A stretch of 64,000 nt of DNA, taken from Furfurilactobacillus rossiae DSM 15814. GTDB taxonomy: Bacteria > Bacillota > Bacilli > Lactobacillales > Lactobacillaceae. Of the stretch, positions 18,016 through 28,111 are shown piece by piece. The number at the start of each line of letters is the position of its first letter. Position 1 is the stretch's first letter. A model generated the notes under the pieces. It worked only from the letters and a program-made list of their open reading frames with translations, made no database searches and had not been told where the DNA came from. The position numbers and the translations under genes were made by a program. The DNA lies in assembly GCF_000428925.1 (NCBI RefSeq), contig NZ_AUAW01000007.1:62001-126000 (forward strand). The letters run 5' to 3'.

Positions 18016-21000
18016 TTAGTGTTTCAGTGAATCGTGCTTACGACGAAGACCAAACCAACCGATCAACGTTGTTAAACCAAGAATACCTAACAGCGCTTCA
18101 AGTTCACTCGCTTCGTTGGTATCTGGTAAGTGCCGCCCAACATACTGTGGATCATCAGGTGATGACGTCTGGTTACCATTAGTCAGCTGACCATTGTAAC
18201 CACGTGCACCGTTGGCTCCAGTTGTAGCCACACCAGTACCAGTAGTTGATGCTTGACCATTACTCGTGCCACCGTTGACCGACGACTGACCGTTACTCAA
18301 ACCACCATTTGTGGATGAAGAACCACCCATTGTAGCTGGATCTGAACTACCATCGTTCCCAGTTGGATCACCAGCTGTCTTCGGTGGCAGCAATGCCTTT
18401 AACTGAGCCTCAATGTCAGCAGCCTGAGCAATCAGACTGTCCGCAAACTCACGTAGCTTGTTGGACTGTTCCAATGCTTGGCTAGCAGCGTCAGCATACT
18501 TCTTAGCGAGTGCCGGATCATTAGCAGCCAGCGCTTGCTTAGCTAGTTCCTCATTTTCAGCAGCCTGTTTGGCTAATGAGTCAGCTGCACTAGCAGCACT
18601 ATTAGCTTGGTCAACTAAGGACTGGGCCCTGTTTTCAAGTGATGACTGACCCTGACTGTGTGCCTGGTTAGCTAAACTTGCTAACCGTTCAGCATCGCTT
18701 TGAGCAGCAGATGCTTCACTAGCGGCCTTCGATGCGGCAGAAGCGGCCTCACTGGCTGCAACACTTGCATCATGGTGGTCCTTGTTGACTGCCTTGTTAA
18801 TATCTTCAAACGTTGCATCAACCCGGCTCCTGAACCGAGCCGCAGCTGCACTCAAACCAGCAAGCACTGATTGTGCACTTTGAGCTTCTGAGGCAAACTG
18901 ACTAGCCGTCTTCGGGTCATTCAGTTTAGCAGCACTTAGCGCGCTAGACTCAGCGGCACTGGCCAACAGATTTGCAGAAGTAGCAGCCGATTCAGTACTG
19001 TTCAACTGGTTCATCAATGAATTAGCTTCATTGGCAAGTGATTGAACGGTGCTATTTTGTTGATCCGTTGCCGCCTGACTGGCAGCTACCGTCGCACTTT
19101 GCTGTGTCGACTGAGTTGCGCTGGTAACAGCACTCTTAGCCTGATCAGCAGACGTAGCTGCGCTGGTAGCAGTACTACCGTATGAACTAGCAGCCGTGGA
19201 ATCGATGCTAACTGCTTTGTTGATGGCAGAGTTCGTTTGGTTAACCTGTCCCAATAAAGTGTTTGCAGAAGCTGTGGCATTAGCAGCAACTTTTTCAGCA
19301 CTTTCGGCCGATGCCTTGTCAGATGCTGCAGTCACACTGTCATTTGTGGTTGCTGCCGTTGAAGCAGCATCCGCATAGCTCTTAGCAATTGACGCAGCAG
19401 ATAATGCCGTGGAGTTCTGAGTGCTTAATGCTGCCAATGAATCCTGGTTCTGCTTGTCCATTGACTGAACTGCACTGTTCGTCAAATCTGTTTTAGCAGC
19501 GCTTGTTGCACTAGTAGCAGCGTTACTTGCACTCGTCGTTGACGAATTCGTGGCACTCGCGTTGGAATTGGCAGTGGAAGCGGCAGCGCTGGCACTTGCA
19601 GCGGCTTCGGAAGCCGCCAAAGAATCGGCTTTTACTTTAGCGGCAATTGAACCGTTCAAATCCTGCAAAACCTTTTCAGCAGACGCAGCAGTACTTGCTG
19701 CTTTAGAAGCAACTTTTTCAGCTGAAACTGCAGAGGCGGCAGCTTCCGAAGCTCCCTTAGCGTCATTCAACGCAGCATCCGAAATTGCTTCACTGGCATA
19801 GTAACTTGCGCCACTAGCCACTGCCGCCGCTGAAGCAGCCGTTGACTGTGCAGCAGCTGCTGATGTCGCCCAGTTTTGAACAGTTGTATCAGATTTATCA
19901 GTGGATGCCGCATTCTGCGCTGACGTATTCGCATCACTGGCAGTCTTAGATGCATCGGAAGCCGTCTTGTTATACCCTGATGCGTTGTCTGCAGCGTTGC
20001 TGGCGGTTTTAGCCGAAGCGGCGGCAGCTTCACTATCCGCCTTCACTGTCGCAGTTAAGGCCGCCAAACCAGCGGCAACACTCGAAGCAAGGTTGGCAAC
20101 ACTTGTAGCAACAGAGCTCGCCGAAGATTGCATATCCTCTGCGCTCGCTGCATACGAACTGGCCAAACTTACATCATTGCTTAATGCCGCGTTACTTGCG
20201 GCGGCAGAGTAGTTCGAAGCTGCCGCATTTAAACTTTGCATCGTTGAATTTGCAATCGCTAATGACGCTTGCAACGACTGCAAACTCTTCATACTTGCCT
20301 GAACTTTATCATTCCTCGTGTCAGAAGCACCTAGATTTGCTAAACTACTTTGAGCCGCAGAATTAGCATTTGCACTCGCTGTCGGATCAACAGTGTTGGC
20401 AACACTGTTGACGGCACTATACGCACTAGCCGCAGACGCAGCGTAATTTGCCGCCGCAATTGAGTCCGTTTTAACCGCATTTGAAATTGACGTGTATGCA
20501 GATGAAGCTTGGTCACGAATATTATCTAGTGTGTTCTGCATCACTGTCACATTGCTAGCTAGTAGTAAGGCTTTATTAGCATAACTTGCCGCGCCTACTT
20601 TATCGTTACTAAGTGCAGCATTAGACGCTGCAGATTCCAATTTTTTAACAGTTGACTCAGCGCTAACCATACCATTAGCAACTTCGGAAGCAGTCTGTGA
20701 ATAGTCATTCATCTTTTTGTTGTAATTTTGGACAGCACTATTTTTAAGGTCAGTAGCGGCCAATGACCCTCCGTCACTAGCATATGAATGAATACTATTG
20801 ACATTCGAAGACATTGATGAGACACGATTGCTAATATCTTGGTTGGCAATCGCGACAGAACTCACCTGTTGTGATGCGGCCGTACTGTCAATAATAGCTT
20901 GATTGGACACCAGTCCAGTGACAGAATTAGCTAATGATTCCATTGCATTTGCATTCGACAAAAATTCGGTAAACATAGAGTTGAGTACCGTTCCACCATC

Positions 21001-23490
21001 ATGACCAAAATAGTATGCCGAGGTGGCATCATTTTCTGCCGCCGCGGAAACTGCGTTATTTATCATGTATGGGTAAATGTCTGAGTACTGTTGTTGTGCC
21101 TGTGAATACTGAGCATTTGCCTTCACCTGAGCACTGTTCATTTGACTGAGCGCCTTAATAATTGCTGCATTAGATGCCAGAGCAGGTTCAGCGCTAATCA
21201 ATGCATTCGTTTGTGAAACGTAATCGTTAACAGCCGTTGCTTGGTCACTAATTGTATTTACCGCACCAGATGCGTATTGATGCGTATTAATGACAGAATC
21301 AGCTGCCTGCTTGGCCGCAGTACTGTCAGAAGTAACAACACTCTTTACATTGGCATACGCTGACGTGGTAGCACTGGCTAATGAATTAGCCTGACTGGTA
21401 TACCCTAAGGCAAGCTTGTTTTGCGCAGCTGCCTGATCCGCAAAACCTTTGGCAGCAGCTTGATCATACAGTACCGCAGCACTAGCGGCTTGACTGGCGT
21501 ACTTTGAAGCGGCCTCACTCGCTGCTTGGGCTTGTGAAATAAGGTTGCTGGCCTGGGCACCGTTAGCAGTAGCAGCATTCTTATCGGCTACAACGTCACT
21601 ATTATGCACATCTGTATTCGCAATTCCTTCAGTCATAGAAACATTGCTTTGAGTTTGTGTGTTAGCGGCTGTAACCTTTGGAATTTCGCCGGCTGCATTG
21701 TTCGCCTCACCAGCCGCACTGTTGGCTGCAATTTGAGCAGCCGTACTGTCGGCATCAACCCAGCTCTGAATGTTGCTCAAACCTTGTTTCGCATTTGCCA
21801 GGGCTAATGCTGTTTTATCTGCCAATGCTGTAGCTTTTGCGGCCTCTGTTGAGGCTACACCTGCCCACTTTGCCAAACCAGTGGCATCTCCAAGTCCACT
21901 AGCGAGATTAGCGAAAGTTTCAGCCAATGCTGCGCTGGTAGCCGCTGCAGCAGCGTTGGTACTATCTGTCGCAGCTGTTGCAACCTCAGCTTGAATTGAA
22001 TTATTAGCCGCTGTAACACTGCCATTTTGTAAATCTTTACCACTTAAATTGCCAGCACTCTGCGCGACATCTGTAAGGTTGGTCTGAGCGGTGTTTTGTT
22101 GAGTAGCCGCATTCTTGGCAGCTGCCGCGTACGCACCTGTAGCAGCATAATTATCATCAACTGCCTTCTGACTCGCCTGTGTCTTTAAAGTATTCAATGT
22201 TGATAACTGAGCGGCAGTTTTAGCCTGAGCTGCTTCTGCGGCAGTTTGTTGCGCCTGTGCTTGGTTAGCAAAACCCTGGGCAGAAGTATCATTACCTGCT
22301 ACTTCTGCTGAAGCCGCTGAAGCTGCTAAGTCTTGAGCTGACTTAAAAGCGGCGGCAGCATCATCTGCTGCAGTTTTTGCTGCTGTCTGAGCTGCGGTGG
22401 CGGATGCCAACAATCCTGTCATATTATTCTGATTAACATCGGTTGCCGCTGCCGCTTGAATGTCGGCTAGTGTAGCATTAGCCGTTGTCAAATTATCGTT
22501 GGCAGTCGTAGCCGCATTACTGGCAGCTGTAGCCGCCGCATTTGCAGCCGCCGTGTATTCACTAGATGGTGTCGCAGTTGTTGCATTGGTGGTACCTGTT
22601 GTACCTGTAGTGTCGGGAGTTGTCCCAGTAGTACCCGCGGTTGTGCCTGTCGTCGCGTCCATCCGAACAATTTCAGCTGGTTGACTTGTAGCGGCCAAAG
22701 ACGCCTTAATTGTATTTAATTCTTCATTAGTTGTTGCGGCAGCAACGCTGACCACTGTCAAACTTTGTGACGCCGTACTCGTTTGATCACTGGTTGCGGC
22801 GGCTACCGTGGTTTGCTTAGTTTCTGTCGATGCAGCGACTGTTTTACCAGTTGCGCTGGCAGTCGTTGTTGGTGCTACCGCATTGGTTTTAACAGACGTT
22901 GTTTCTGTTTGACTGGCAGCACTAGCAGGCTTTGGGCTAACGGTTGAGCTAGCTGTAGAAGCCGCACTGGTGGCATCACTTAACGTTGCCCGAGAGCCTA
23001 ATGTGGCAGGGTTAATCAACGTATTTGTCACCGTCCCAGGAGTTTGCGCTGGTGCAGATGCAGGGACGCTCTCACTGGAAACGTTGCTAAGCGTGGCCCG
23101 GGAAGTCAATTCTGAGTCGGTCGTTTTACTCGATTGACTAGCCGTTGTGTCACTTTTGACAGTCTCTGAGGAAGCAGAGGTTGCTGCCGATGTTTGACTG
23201 CCACTTTGTTCACTTTGAGCGCTTGCCTGACTGGTTGTCTTCGCTTGGTTACCGGCAGTTGAAAGCACGGCAGAGCCAGCTGACAAAGTATTAGCTGCAG
23301 TCGCAGAACCAGCTTGGGTTTGAACAGTCGCCGGTGTCTGATCGGCATGTACATCATCCTGAGTCATTGCCTCGACTAGCCCAAAGGTCAGCAAAGTTAA
23401 GCCAGCAAAAAGCCACTGCTTACCAGCCTTATACATTTTATAATGTTGCTTCTGTGTGTCGGGAATACGACCTAGGCGATTTTCAGTCAT
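18016..23490 (-). CDS. Giant Ser/Ala-rich cell-wall adhesin with ~140-residue repeats
   Basis: 1824 residues. The N-terminus has a KxYKxGKxW signal (KMYKAGKQWLFAGLTLLTFG), used by large serine-rich glycoproteins. A Ser/Thr-rich stretch with two RATLS motifs and a Gly-Thr linker follows to about residue 310. Residues ~350-1640 are Ala/Ser-rich and helical, with a motif like VKADSxAA recurring near 580, 718, 868, 1005, 1148, 1286, 1428 and 1568: a unit of about 140 residues, probably a coiled stalk. A Gly/Asn/Ser linker leads to the sortase signal HLPDTNEAS, a hydrophobic span and RRKHDSLKH. LPDTN is a variant of LPxTG. Start backed by GGGAGGTTGTTGCTAAA-ATG. Likely glycosylated and surface-anchored; ligand unknown. 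No SecA2/GtfAB cluster is in view. Confidence 0.9.
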   Translation of the reverse strand: MTENRLGRIPDTQKQHYKMYKAGKQWLFAGLTLLTFGLVEAMTQDDVHADQTPATVQTQAGSATAANTLSAGSAVLSTAGNQAKTTSQASAQSEQSGSQTSAATSASSETVKSDTTASQSSKTTDSELTSRATLSNVSSESVPASAPAQTPGTVTNTLINPATLGSRATLSDATSAASTASSTVSPKPASAASQTETTSVKTNAVAPTTTASATGKTVAASTETKQTTVAAATSDQTSTASQSLTVVSVAAATTNEELNTIKASLAATSQPAEIVRMDATTGTTAGTTGTTPDTTGTTGTTNATTATPSSEYTAAANAAATAASNAATTANDNLTTANATLADIQAAAATDVNQNNMTGLLASATAAQTAAKTAADDAAAAFKSAQDLAASAASAEVAGNDTSAQGFANQAQAQQTAAEAAQAKTAAQLSTLNTLKTQASQKAVDDNYAATGAYAAAAKNAATQQNTAQTNLTDVAQSAGNLSGKDLQNGSVTAANNSIQAEVATAATDSTNAAAAATSAALAETFANLASGLGDATGLAKWAGVASTEAAKATALADKTALALANAKQGLSNIQSWVDADSTAAQIAANSAAGEANNAAGEIPKVTAANTQTQSNVSMTEGIANTDVHNSDVVADKNAATANGAQASNLISQAQAASEAASKYASQAASAAVLYDQAAAKGFADQAAAQNKLALGYTSQANSLASATTSAYANVKSVVTSDSTAAKQAADSVINTHQYASGAVNTISDQATAVNDYVSQTNALISAEPALASNAAIIKALSQMNSAQVKANAQYSQAQQQYSDIYPYMINNAVSAAAENDATSAYYFGHDGGTVLNSMFTEFLSNANAMESLANSVTGLVSNQAIIDSTAASQQVSSVAIANQDISNRVSSMSSNVNSIHSYASDGGSLAATDLKNSAVQNYNKKMNDYSQTASEVANGMVSAESTVKKLESAASNAALSNDKVGAASYANKALLLASNVTVMQNTLDNIRDQASSAYTSISNAVKTDSIAAANYAASAASAYSAVNSVANTVDPTASANANSAAQSSLANLGASDTRNDKVQASMKSLQSLQASLAIANSTMQSLNAAASNYSAAASNAALSNDVSLASSYAASAEDMQSSASSVATSVANLASSVAAGLAALTATVKADSEAAAASAKTASNAADNASGYNKTASDASKTASDANTSAQNAASTDKSDTTVQNWATSAAAAQSTAASAAAVASGASYYASEAISDAALNDAKGASEAAASAVSAEKVASKAASTAASAEKVLQDLNGSIAAKVKADSLAASEAAASASAAASTANSNASATNSSTTSASNAATSATSAAKTDLTNSAVQSMDKQNQDSLAALSTQNSTALSAASIAKSYADAASTAATTNDSVTAASDKASAESAEKVAANATASANTLLGQVNQTNSAINKAVSIDSTAASSYGSTATSAATSADQAKSAVTSATQSTQQSATVAASQAATDQQNSTVQSLANEANSLMNQLNSTESAATSANLLASAAESSALSAAKLNDPKTASQFASEAQSAQSVLAGLSAAAARFRSRVDATFEDINKAVNKDHHDASVAASEAASAASKAASEASAAQSDAERLASLANQAHSQGQSSLENRAQSLVDQANSAASAADSLAKQAAENEELAKQALAANDPALAKKYADAASQALEQSNKLREFADSLIAQAADIEAQLKALLPPKTAGDPTGNDGSSDPATMGGSSSTNGGLSNGQSSVNGGTSNGQASTTGTGVATTGANGARGYNGQLTNGNQTSSPDDPQYVGRHLPDTNEASELEALLGILGLTTLIGWFGLRRKHDSLKH

Positions 23491-23778
23491 TTTAGCAACA
23501 ACCTCCCACTCTTTTTTGACTACCTTAACAACCTAATATACAAAATTTTTTAAGTCTTAAATTGTAATTCAGTTATATCTATCTATCGATTATAATCACT
23601 CCAGAATATTATTGTAAAGCGATTGTGTTTGCCCCGTTTGCTAGCGGATTTGGGCAAATTACAGTTGCGCACAATTTAATTAATTAACGTCCTTAATAAA
23701 CGTCTATATAATGGCTTTTGTTGCGATTTTGGAATGCTTTACCGATTAACAAATTTTAGTCAGTAAAATATCCAGCAA

Positions 23779-23800
23779 ATTGACATTCGTTTTTGTCAAT
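23779..23800. promoter_or_regulatory. Palindrome upstream of the adhesin gene
   Basis: ATTGACA and TGTCAAT face each other across 8 bp, about 290 bp before the adhesin start, in a long AT-rich intergenic stretch (23491-23868) with no other gene. It may be a regulator site or simply overlap a -35 element (TTGACA). Confidence 0.35.
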
Positions 23801-23868
23801 TATATTCTTAACATTTCCTTAACATTTAGTTACTAACAATTCTGTTTAAACACGCCAAAGCACAAAAA

Positions 23869-23911
23869 AAGGGCGTACCACTATGGAAAAATCCATTGGC
23901 ACACGCCCTGT
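23869..23911 (-). terminator. Intrinsic terminator after the 73-residue protein gene
   Basis: Minus-strand AGGGCGT ... ACGCCCT hairpin with an inner CCA stem, followed by TTTTTTTG. Confidence 0.85.
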
Positions 23912-23930
23912 TACCATCTGTCTAATTTGT

Positions 23931-24152
23931 TTAATGTTTGTACAAATACGTAAACGTTCCGTCTTCATTTTTCTTAAAAGTAAACTCATGGTCTTGTGTA
24001 TCTTTGGCTCGCCAACGAGTCACGCCATAGTGAACGGTGTCAGAATCTTGCAAACGGGATACAACGCCACCAACCAGCTCTCGATCATCACTAAATGATC
24101 CTCTGAGTACTCCTTTTAGTACTGGTAAAAAATCTTCTACATTCGTTATCAT
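23931..24152 (-). CDS. Small hypothetical protein
   Basis: 73 residues (MITNVEDFLPVLKGVLRGSF). Soluble, ending in a strand-rich segment DHEFTFKKNEDGTFTYLYKH. Family not recognised. GGGGAGTGACGCGTC-ATG and a strong downstream terminator support a real single-gene unit. A candidate CcpA site lies 57 bp upstream. Confidence 0.68.
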   Translation of the reverse strand: MITNVEDFLPVLKGVLRGSFSDDRELVGGVVSRLQDSDTVHYGVTRWRAKDTQDHEFTFKKNEDGTFTYLYKH

Positions 24153-24208
24153 GACGCGTCACTCCCCATCTCTTAATGTACCAATAGTGTAACAAATAAG
24201 GGCGAGTG

Positions 24209-24222
24209 TGTGAACGCTTTCA
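24209..24222. promoter_or_regulatory. Candidate catabolite-responsive element
   Basis: TGTGAACGCTTTCA matches the cre consensus TGWAANCGNTNWCA at all but one position and is near-palindromic. It lies upstream of the 73-residue protein gene. Single occurrence, so only suggestive. Confidence 0.4.
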
Positions 24223-24288
24223 CTAAAATTAAATTATTAATTCTTTGTTATTGCTGGGTTAATTCGTAAAGTGACTAACGACAACCTA

Positions 24289-25323
24289 TTAGTGACGCCG
24301 CCGAATAACGGCCCAGGCCAGTAATCCGGCCAATATAGTAGCACCACTACCTGCACCGATGGCAATGTTTCGCCAGGTATTATCTGGCTTCACTTCCACG
24401 GAAGATTGATTCAACTGCTGGGCCTTTTGGCCAGTCACCTTGAACGTTTTGCTAAACTGCCATCGTCGTTTTTGTGAAACGGCCGTCACCGTCAACTTGT
24501 AGTGACCTGCGCTTAAAGATCGGTCTTTCAGCCATACAGGAAATTGCATGATGGCATTGGGAGATAGCTGATAGCCCACTTGTTTAGTGGTATAAAGAGC
24601 CGTTTTACTGCCAACTCTGCTCACCTCACCGGTTACCTTTAGCTGATTAATAAAGGTTGCCGTTTCATTATGAATCGCACCATTCACAACATTGCGCGCA
24701 TTTACTTGCCCCGGCTTAACAGTCCCTAATGACAGTTTGGGCGTCACTTTGGCGATGTTGTTGCGTAGCACAATCGCCACGACGAACTGATACTGGTTTT
24801 GAATGGCCACTGCCTGCCGTTTGTTTGGTGATGCTGTGTTAGCATTTGCATCGGCATCGCTCAGTGTCAGACCACCAGCCAGTTGGCCATTAAAACGCTG
24901 TTTTGGCATGGTCACCTGCATCCGAACTTGACCATCCCCGTTAGGATCAATCGTAATCGGTTTCTTTGGTAACGCCACCACCTTGGCAAACTTGGCTGGC
25001 ACCCGCTTATCCAACTGCTGTTTGTTTTGCCCATACTCCACAACGCCGTTTAAATTCGTGGTCGCCTGCGCCAATCCAGCACTTAAGTGGAGGGGCGTTT
25101 TCTTATTATTATGAACGTTGACGATCAACGTTGTTTTTTCGCTGGGGTTCATTTTGAGATCAAAGTATGTCACTTTTTGATTTACCTGTTGAGTCGGTAA
25201 AACGGGCTGTACCGAAAAGGCCAGCCCGTCTGCCGAAGCGTGAATGCCGAACAACAGGGTCGTTACCGCGACGAACAGGCCTAACAGCCATCGCCAGCGA
25301 ATATCGATTCTCTTTTGCGTCAT
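24289..25323 (-). CDS. DUF916 and DUF3324 domain cell-surface protein (WxL-interacting type)
   Basis: 344 residues. Signal peptide (RWLLGLFVAVTTLLFGIHASA), a DUF916 domain (about 35-150: FSVQPVLPTQQVNQKVTYFD, IDPNGDGQVRMQV), a DUF3324 domain (about 165-300), then a C-terminal membrane anchor (IAIGAGSGATILAGLLAWAV) and RRRH tail. Such proteins partner with WxL proteins at the wall of low-GC Gram-positives. The ATG at 25323 is 8 bp after AGGAG; the GTG at 25332 overlaps that site. Third gene of a same-strand run after two WxL genes, spaced 34 bp from the previous stop. Confidence 0.92.
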   Translation of the reverse strand: MTQKRIDIRWRWLLGLFVAVTTLLFGIHASADGLAFSVQPVLPTQQVNQKVTYFDLKMNPSEKTTLIVNVHNNKKTPLHLSAGLAQATTNLNGVVEYGQNKQQLDKRVPAKFAKVVALPKKPITIDPNGDGQVRMQVTMPKQRFNGQLAGGLTLSDADANANTASPNKRQAVAIQNQYQFVVAIVLRNNIAKVTPKLSLGTVKPGQVNARNVVNGAIHNETATFINQLKVTGEVSRVGSKTALYTTKQVGYQLSPNAIMQFPVWLKDRSLSAGHYKLTVTAVSQKRRWQFSKTFKVTGQKAQQLNQSSVEVKPDNTWRNIAIGAGSGATILAGLLAWAVIRRRH

Positions 25324-25357
25324 TTCATTCACTCCTAAATATTAACCTACACCGTTA

Positions 25358-26155
25358 CTAGTCACCTTGGTCGGCATTAACTGCCCCCTGAGCCCCACCC
25401 GGAACCGTCGTCGGGGTTGGGGAATTTGGGTTTTGATTGCCACCGCCATTAGTTGGAATATCTTCCAGTGACCAATTCAAGCTTGTTGTATAAGTGTCTT
25501 CTTCAGGGTAGGCACCGGTTGGGACGGTCAGCTTAACTCCCGGATTTGTCTTACTCCCCCAGGCGTCAGTCCAGAGACCATAACCACTGCCAGCGAGTGC
25601 ATTCATCACAACGGCCTGATTGTCGGGCGTCAATGTTTGGTCAGTAACATTCACTTGGTTAGCTGGCAATCCAAGTCCACTGCCGGCACGTGAGTCAGTC
25701 AGACTAATTTGCGCGCCCGTCAGCGCCTTCTGGGCTTTGGCGCTCTGTAATTGACCTTTTTCAGTCACTTTGAGGGTCCAACCCTTTGGATCACCGGCAC
25801 GTTTGTCCGTCACCTGAGCAAAGTTAGCCGTCTTATTGGCATTATCCATCGACGCAATATATGTTTGCTTTGATGGTGAGATTTTATGCGCACCAAAATC
25901 AAAGTTTGAAACATAGTCCAGCGTCAAAGGACCAGTATTACCAGTCCCCGGATTGTTACCATCCCCGGGCTTAGACGGATTTTCTGGATCAACAGGCGTT
26001 TCAGGTGTTTGATCATCCTGTGTGAACGCCACGGTTGCGTGCGTCGTCGCTGTTGATGTTTGTGCGGCCATCGCAACGGTCGGCACTGACATGCCAAGAC
26101 CAGCTACAGCCAGGCCAAGAGCGGAAAAGAGTTTAATTTTTGTTGATAATGACAT
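25358..26155 (-). CDS. WxL domain surface protein
   Basis: 265 residues. Signal peptide LFSALGLAVAGLGMSVPTVA then AMAAQ; a Pro/Gly-rich linker; a WxL domain with its two signature sites PKGWTLKVTEKG (about 145) and SLNWSLEDIP (about 235). A Pro/Gly/Asn tail of ~25 residues follows the second motif, which usually lies at the very end of the protein. WxL domains bind peptidoglycan non-covalently. The start at 26155 is set by AAGGAGCATTAAT-ATG. Between another WxL gene and the DUF916 gene, as in csc-type clusters. Confidence 0.92.
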   Translation of the reverse strand: MSLSTKIKLFSALGLAVAGLGMSVPTVAMAAQTSTATTHATVAFTQDDQTPETPVDPENPSKPGDGNNPGTGNTGPLTLDYVSNFDFGAHKISPSKQTYIASMDNANKTANFAQVTDKRAGDPKGWTLKVTEKGQLQSAKAQKALTGAQISLTDSRAGSGLGLPANQVNVTDQTLTPDNQAVVMNALAGSGYGLWTDAWGSKTNPGVKLTVPTGAYPEEDTYTTSLNWSLEDIPTNGGGNQNPNSPTPTTVPGGAQGAVNADQGD

Positions 26156-26203
26156 ATTAATGCTCCTTCTTTTCATTAATGATTTTTATTTGGTTCAAGT
26201 AAT

Positions 26204-27796
26204 TTAATTATTTGCGACACCATCTGTTACGTGCCATGTCAAACTTCCTGAATAGGCCTCACCTCCCCCGGTGCCAATTGCGGCTTCCAAAAACAGGCCG
26301 GTGTTGGCGTTCCAATTTCGAGAAACATTCGTAACCGTTGTATATAGGTGATAATCCACATCATGAATGGACTCGCTGGGATACTCACCCTGCGTGGTCA
26401 CCAATACCTGGTTGTTATTAATCGGTAAATCTCGTCCGTTGTGCAGATAATGCATCGCATCTTGTAACACATCGTGGTCTGATCCCGTCAATTGTTGTGA
26501 CTGATCCGCTGAAACGGTTAACGTCCATGGTTGCGTATCTTCACGACCGTCAATCACACTCAGGGTATTCGCGCCAAGCGCATCGCTGTCTGTAGGTATA
26601 ATTCGGGCAGGCAGTTTCTGATTCCAGATCGTTTCAGCATCAATTGGCTCGTCTGTCGGGTTAAACGTGATCGCATTAGGTGCTGTGACGGTCAATCCGT
26701 CAGCCGGCCGGTCTGGTACGTCCAGTGTCAACACGTAATGGAGCGGGTCACTAAAGTTATTGCTTTCGTCGCTAGCATATAAATTAAAACCGGAAATTTG
26801 ATCACTGTATTGTGGCATGTACTCTGCCGGAATCGTTACAGTGAATTTTTGTCGATTCGTGGCCCCTGTCACCGTAATTTCAGCGAATGCCTGATACCGG
26901 TTCGACCACAATTCCAAATAAACTAAGTAACGGCCTGCTTTAGGCGCAGTTAGGTAAACCGGCAATGACAATGAGCCACCCGTGTAATTAATGTAGTTCC
27001 CACTGATTGGATCGCCATAATCAATCACCGGCGCAGTCGTGCTCGTACCCGCACGCTCTGTTGGGGATGGCTTGGCCTGCCGACCAGACGTTATCGTTTT
27101 CTCAGAAGCACTGGCGGACGATTCCGTTTGAGATACCGTCGAGGCCGATTCAGCAACTTTGCTACTCGACTGGTTAACTTTATCTTGTGCTGAGTCACGT
27201 TGTTTCTGACCTGGTTGGCCACTGGGCACACTTGTTCCAGCCTGTTGGCTACTATCTGATGCCGCCTTTGAACCAGTGGCATCTGTCTGAACACTCGAAC
27301 GATCAACGTTATTACTATTACCGGCATTTGACTGTAAACTACTGCTGCTCTGACTATCGCTGGAAATCAAATCGCTAGCACTCTGTGGTGGGGATACCGT
27401 CACTGTTTGCAGGTCTAGTTGATGGTGTTGTTCATCCACTATCTGAACGATTCCTGTCCCCGCTATCTGAGAATCAACAGGAACCACCCAGCGTTGTGTT
27501 TGGTGAGCAGCCAGCCGCAATGTTGCTTGTGTCTTCTGTGCATTCCAAGCAATTTTGGGGCTGCCTTGACCAGTCGCGTCCGCGACCAGTTGAGCCGGCA
27601 ACATCAGTGTTACCGTTGCCTCTTGGTCACTGTCGTTCTCCGTAGTGAACTGAAGCTTGTTCGGATCATTTTGAACTTGCGTGGTAAAAGTCACGACCGG
27701 TCCGCTGGCGGCACTAATCTGGTGGTTAGGACTAATGAATAGTGCGATGATAACGAACAATATGCTTACCAAACTGAAGCGGCGCCAACGTATCAT
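26204..27796 (-). CDS. Large WxL-like surface protein
   Basis: 530 residues. Signal peptide (RRFSLVSILFVIIALFIS), a ~100-residue beta domain, a long Ser/Gln-rich linker (about 140-250), a second beta domain with FNLYASDESNNFSD, and a C-terminal WxL-like domain with QPWTLTVSADQ and a final SLTWHVTDG. The last motif reads W-x-V, a deviation from WxL. The C-terminal ~280 residues align by eye with the gene at 29662 (GLFLEAAIGTGGGEAYS versus GLFLEVPYGIGGGETYS). The start follows GGGAGTGAGAGAG-ATG. Likely first in the run to the DUF916 gene. Confidence 0.85.
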   Translation of the reverse strand: MIRWRRFSLVSILFVIIALFISPNHQISAASGPVVTFTTQVQNDPNKLQFTTENDSDQEATVTLMLPAQLVADATGQGSPKIAWNAQKTQATLRLAAHQTQRWVVPVDSQIAGTGIVQIVDEQHHQLDLQTVTVSPPQSASDLISSDSQSSSSLQSNAGNSNNVDRSSVQTDATGSKAASDSSQQAGTSVPSGQPGQKQRDSAQDKVNQSSSKVAESASTVSQTESSASASEKTITSGRQAKPSPTERAGTSTTAPVIDYGDPISGNYINYTGGSLSLPVYLTAPKAGRYLVYLELWSNRYQAFAEITVTGATNRQKFTVTIPAEYMPQYSDQISGFNLYASDESNNFSDPLHYVLTLDVPDRPADGLTVTAPNAITFNPTDEPIDAETIWNQKLPARIIPTDSDALGANTLSVIDGREDTQPWTLTVSADQSQQLTGSDHDVLQDAMHYLHNGRDLPINNNQVLVTTQGEYPSESIHDVDYHLYTTVTNVSRNWNANTGLFLEAAIGTGGGEAYSGSLTWHVTDGVANN

Positions 27797-27827
27797 CTCT
27801 CTCACTCCCTTCTCGATTACTGAATGA

Positions 27828-27858
27828 CTAAATTGTACTGGTTAACGCCATTAACAAA
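27828..27858 (-). promoter_or_regulatory. Candidate promoter and operator of the WxL operon
   Basis: On the minus strand a TACAAT -10 (27837-27832) lies just after the palindrome GTTAATGGCGTTAAC (27855-27841). A weak -35 may be GGTTTG 17 bp upstream. A palindrome touching the -10 suggests a repressor site. The rest of 27859-28026 shows nothing else I can name. Confidence 0.35.
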
Positions 27859-28026
27859 CCGTCAAGTTTGATCAACACGATTTCAAAAATGGGCAATTTA
27901 ATTTTAGTCAGCTAACAAACTTATTATCGCTAGGGGCAGTAAACTGTGACACAAGACGGTTTGACAACGACCATTGTTCTTTTCAAATAAACCTATGTCA
28001 CACCCTCAGGCAGAATTTCACAGACA

Positions 28027-28069
28027 AAAAATGTTTCAATTCCCGTATATGGGAATTGAAACATTTTAG
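28027..28069. terminator. Bidirectional terminator
   Basis: AAATGTTTCAATTCCC and GGGAATTGAAACATTT form a perfect 16-bp stem with a 6-base loop, flanked by A and T runs, after the Mga-like gene. Confidence 0.9.
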
Positions 28070-28111
28070 ATTAGTCACTCATCTCGTTGAACACTAGCTA
28101 GCCGATTGCAG

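Noticed and set aside
18016-23490. Recent tandem DNA repeats inside the adhesin gene
   Set aside because: The ~420-bp periodicity is seen only in the protein; the DNA units are too diverged to be recent copies.
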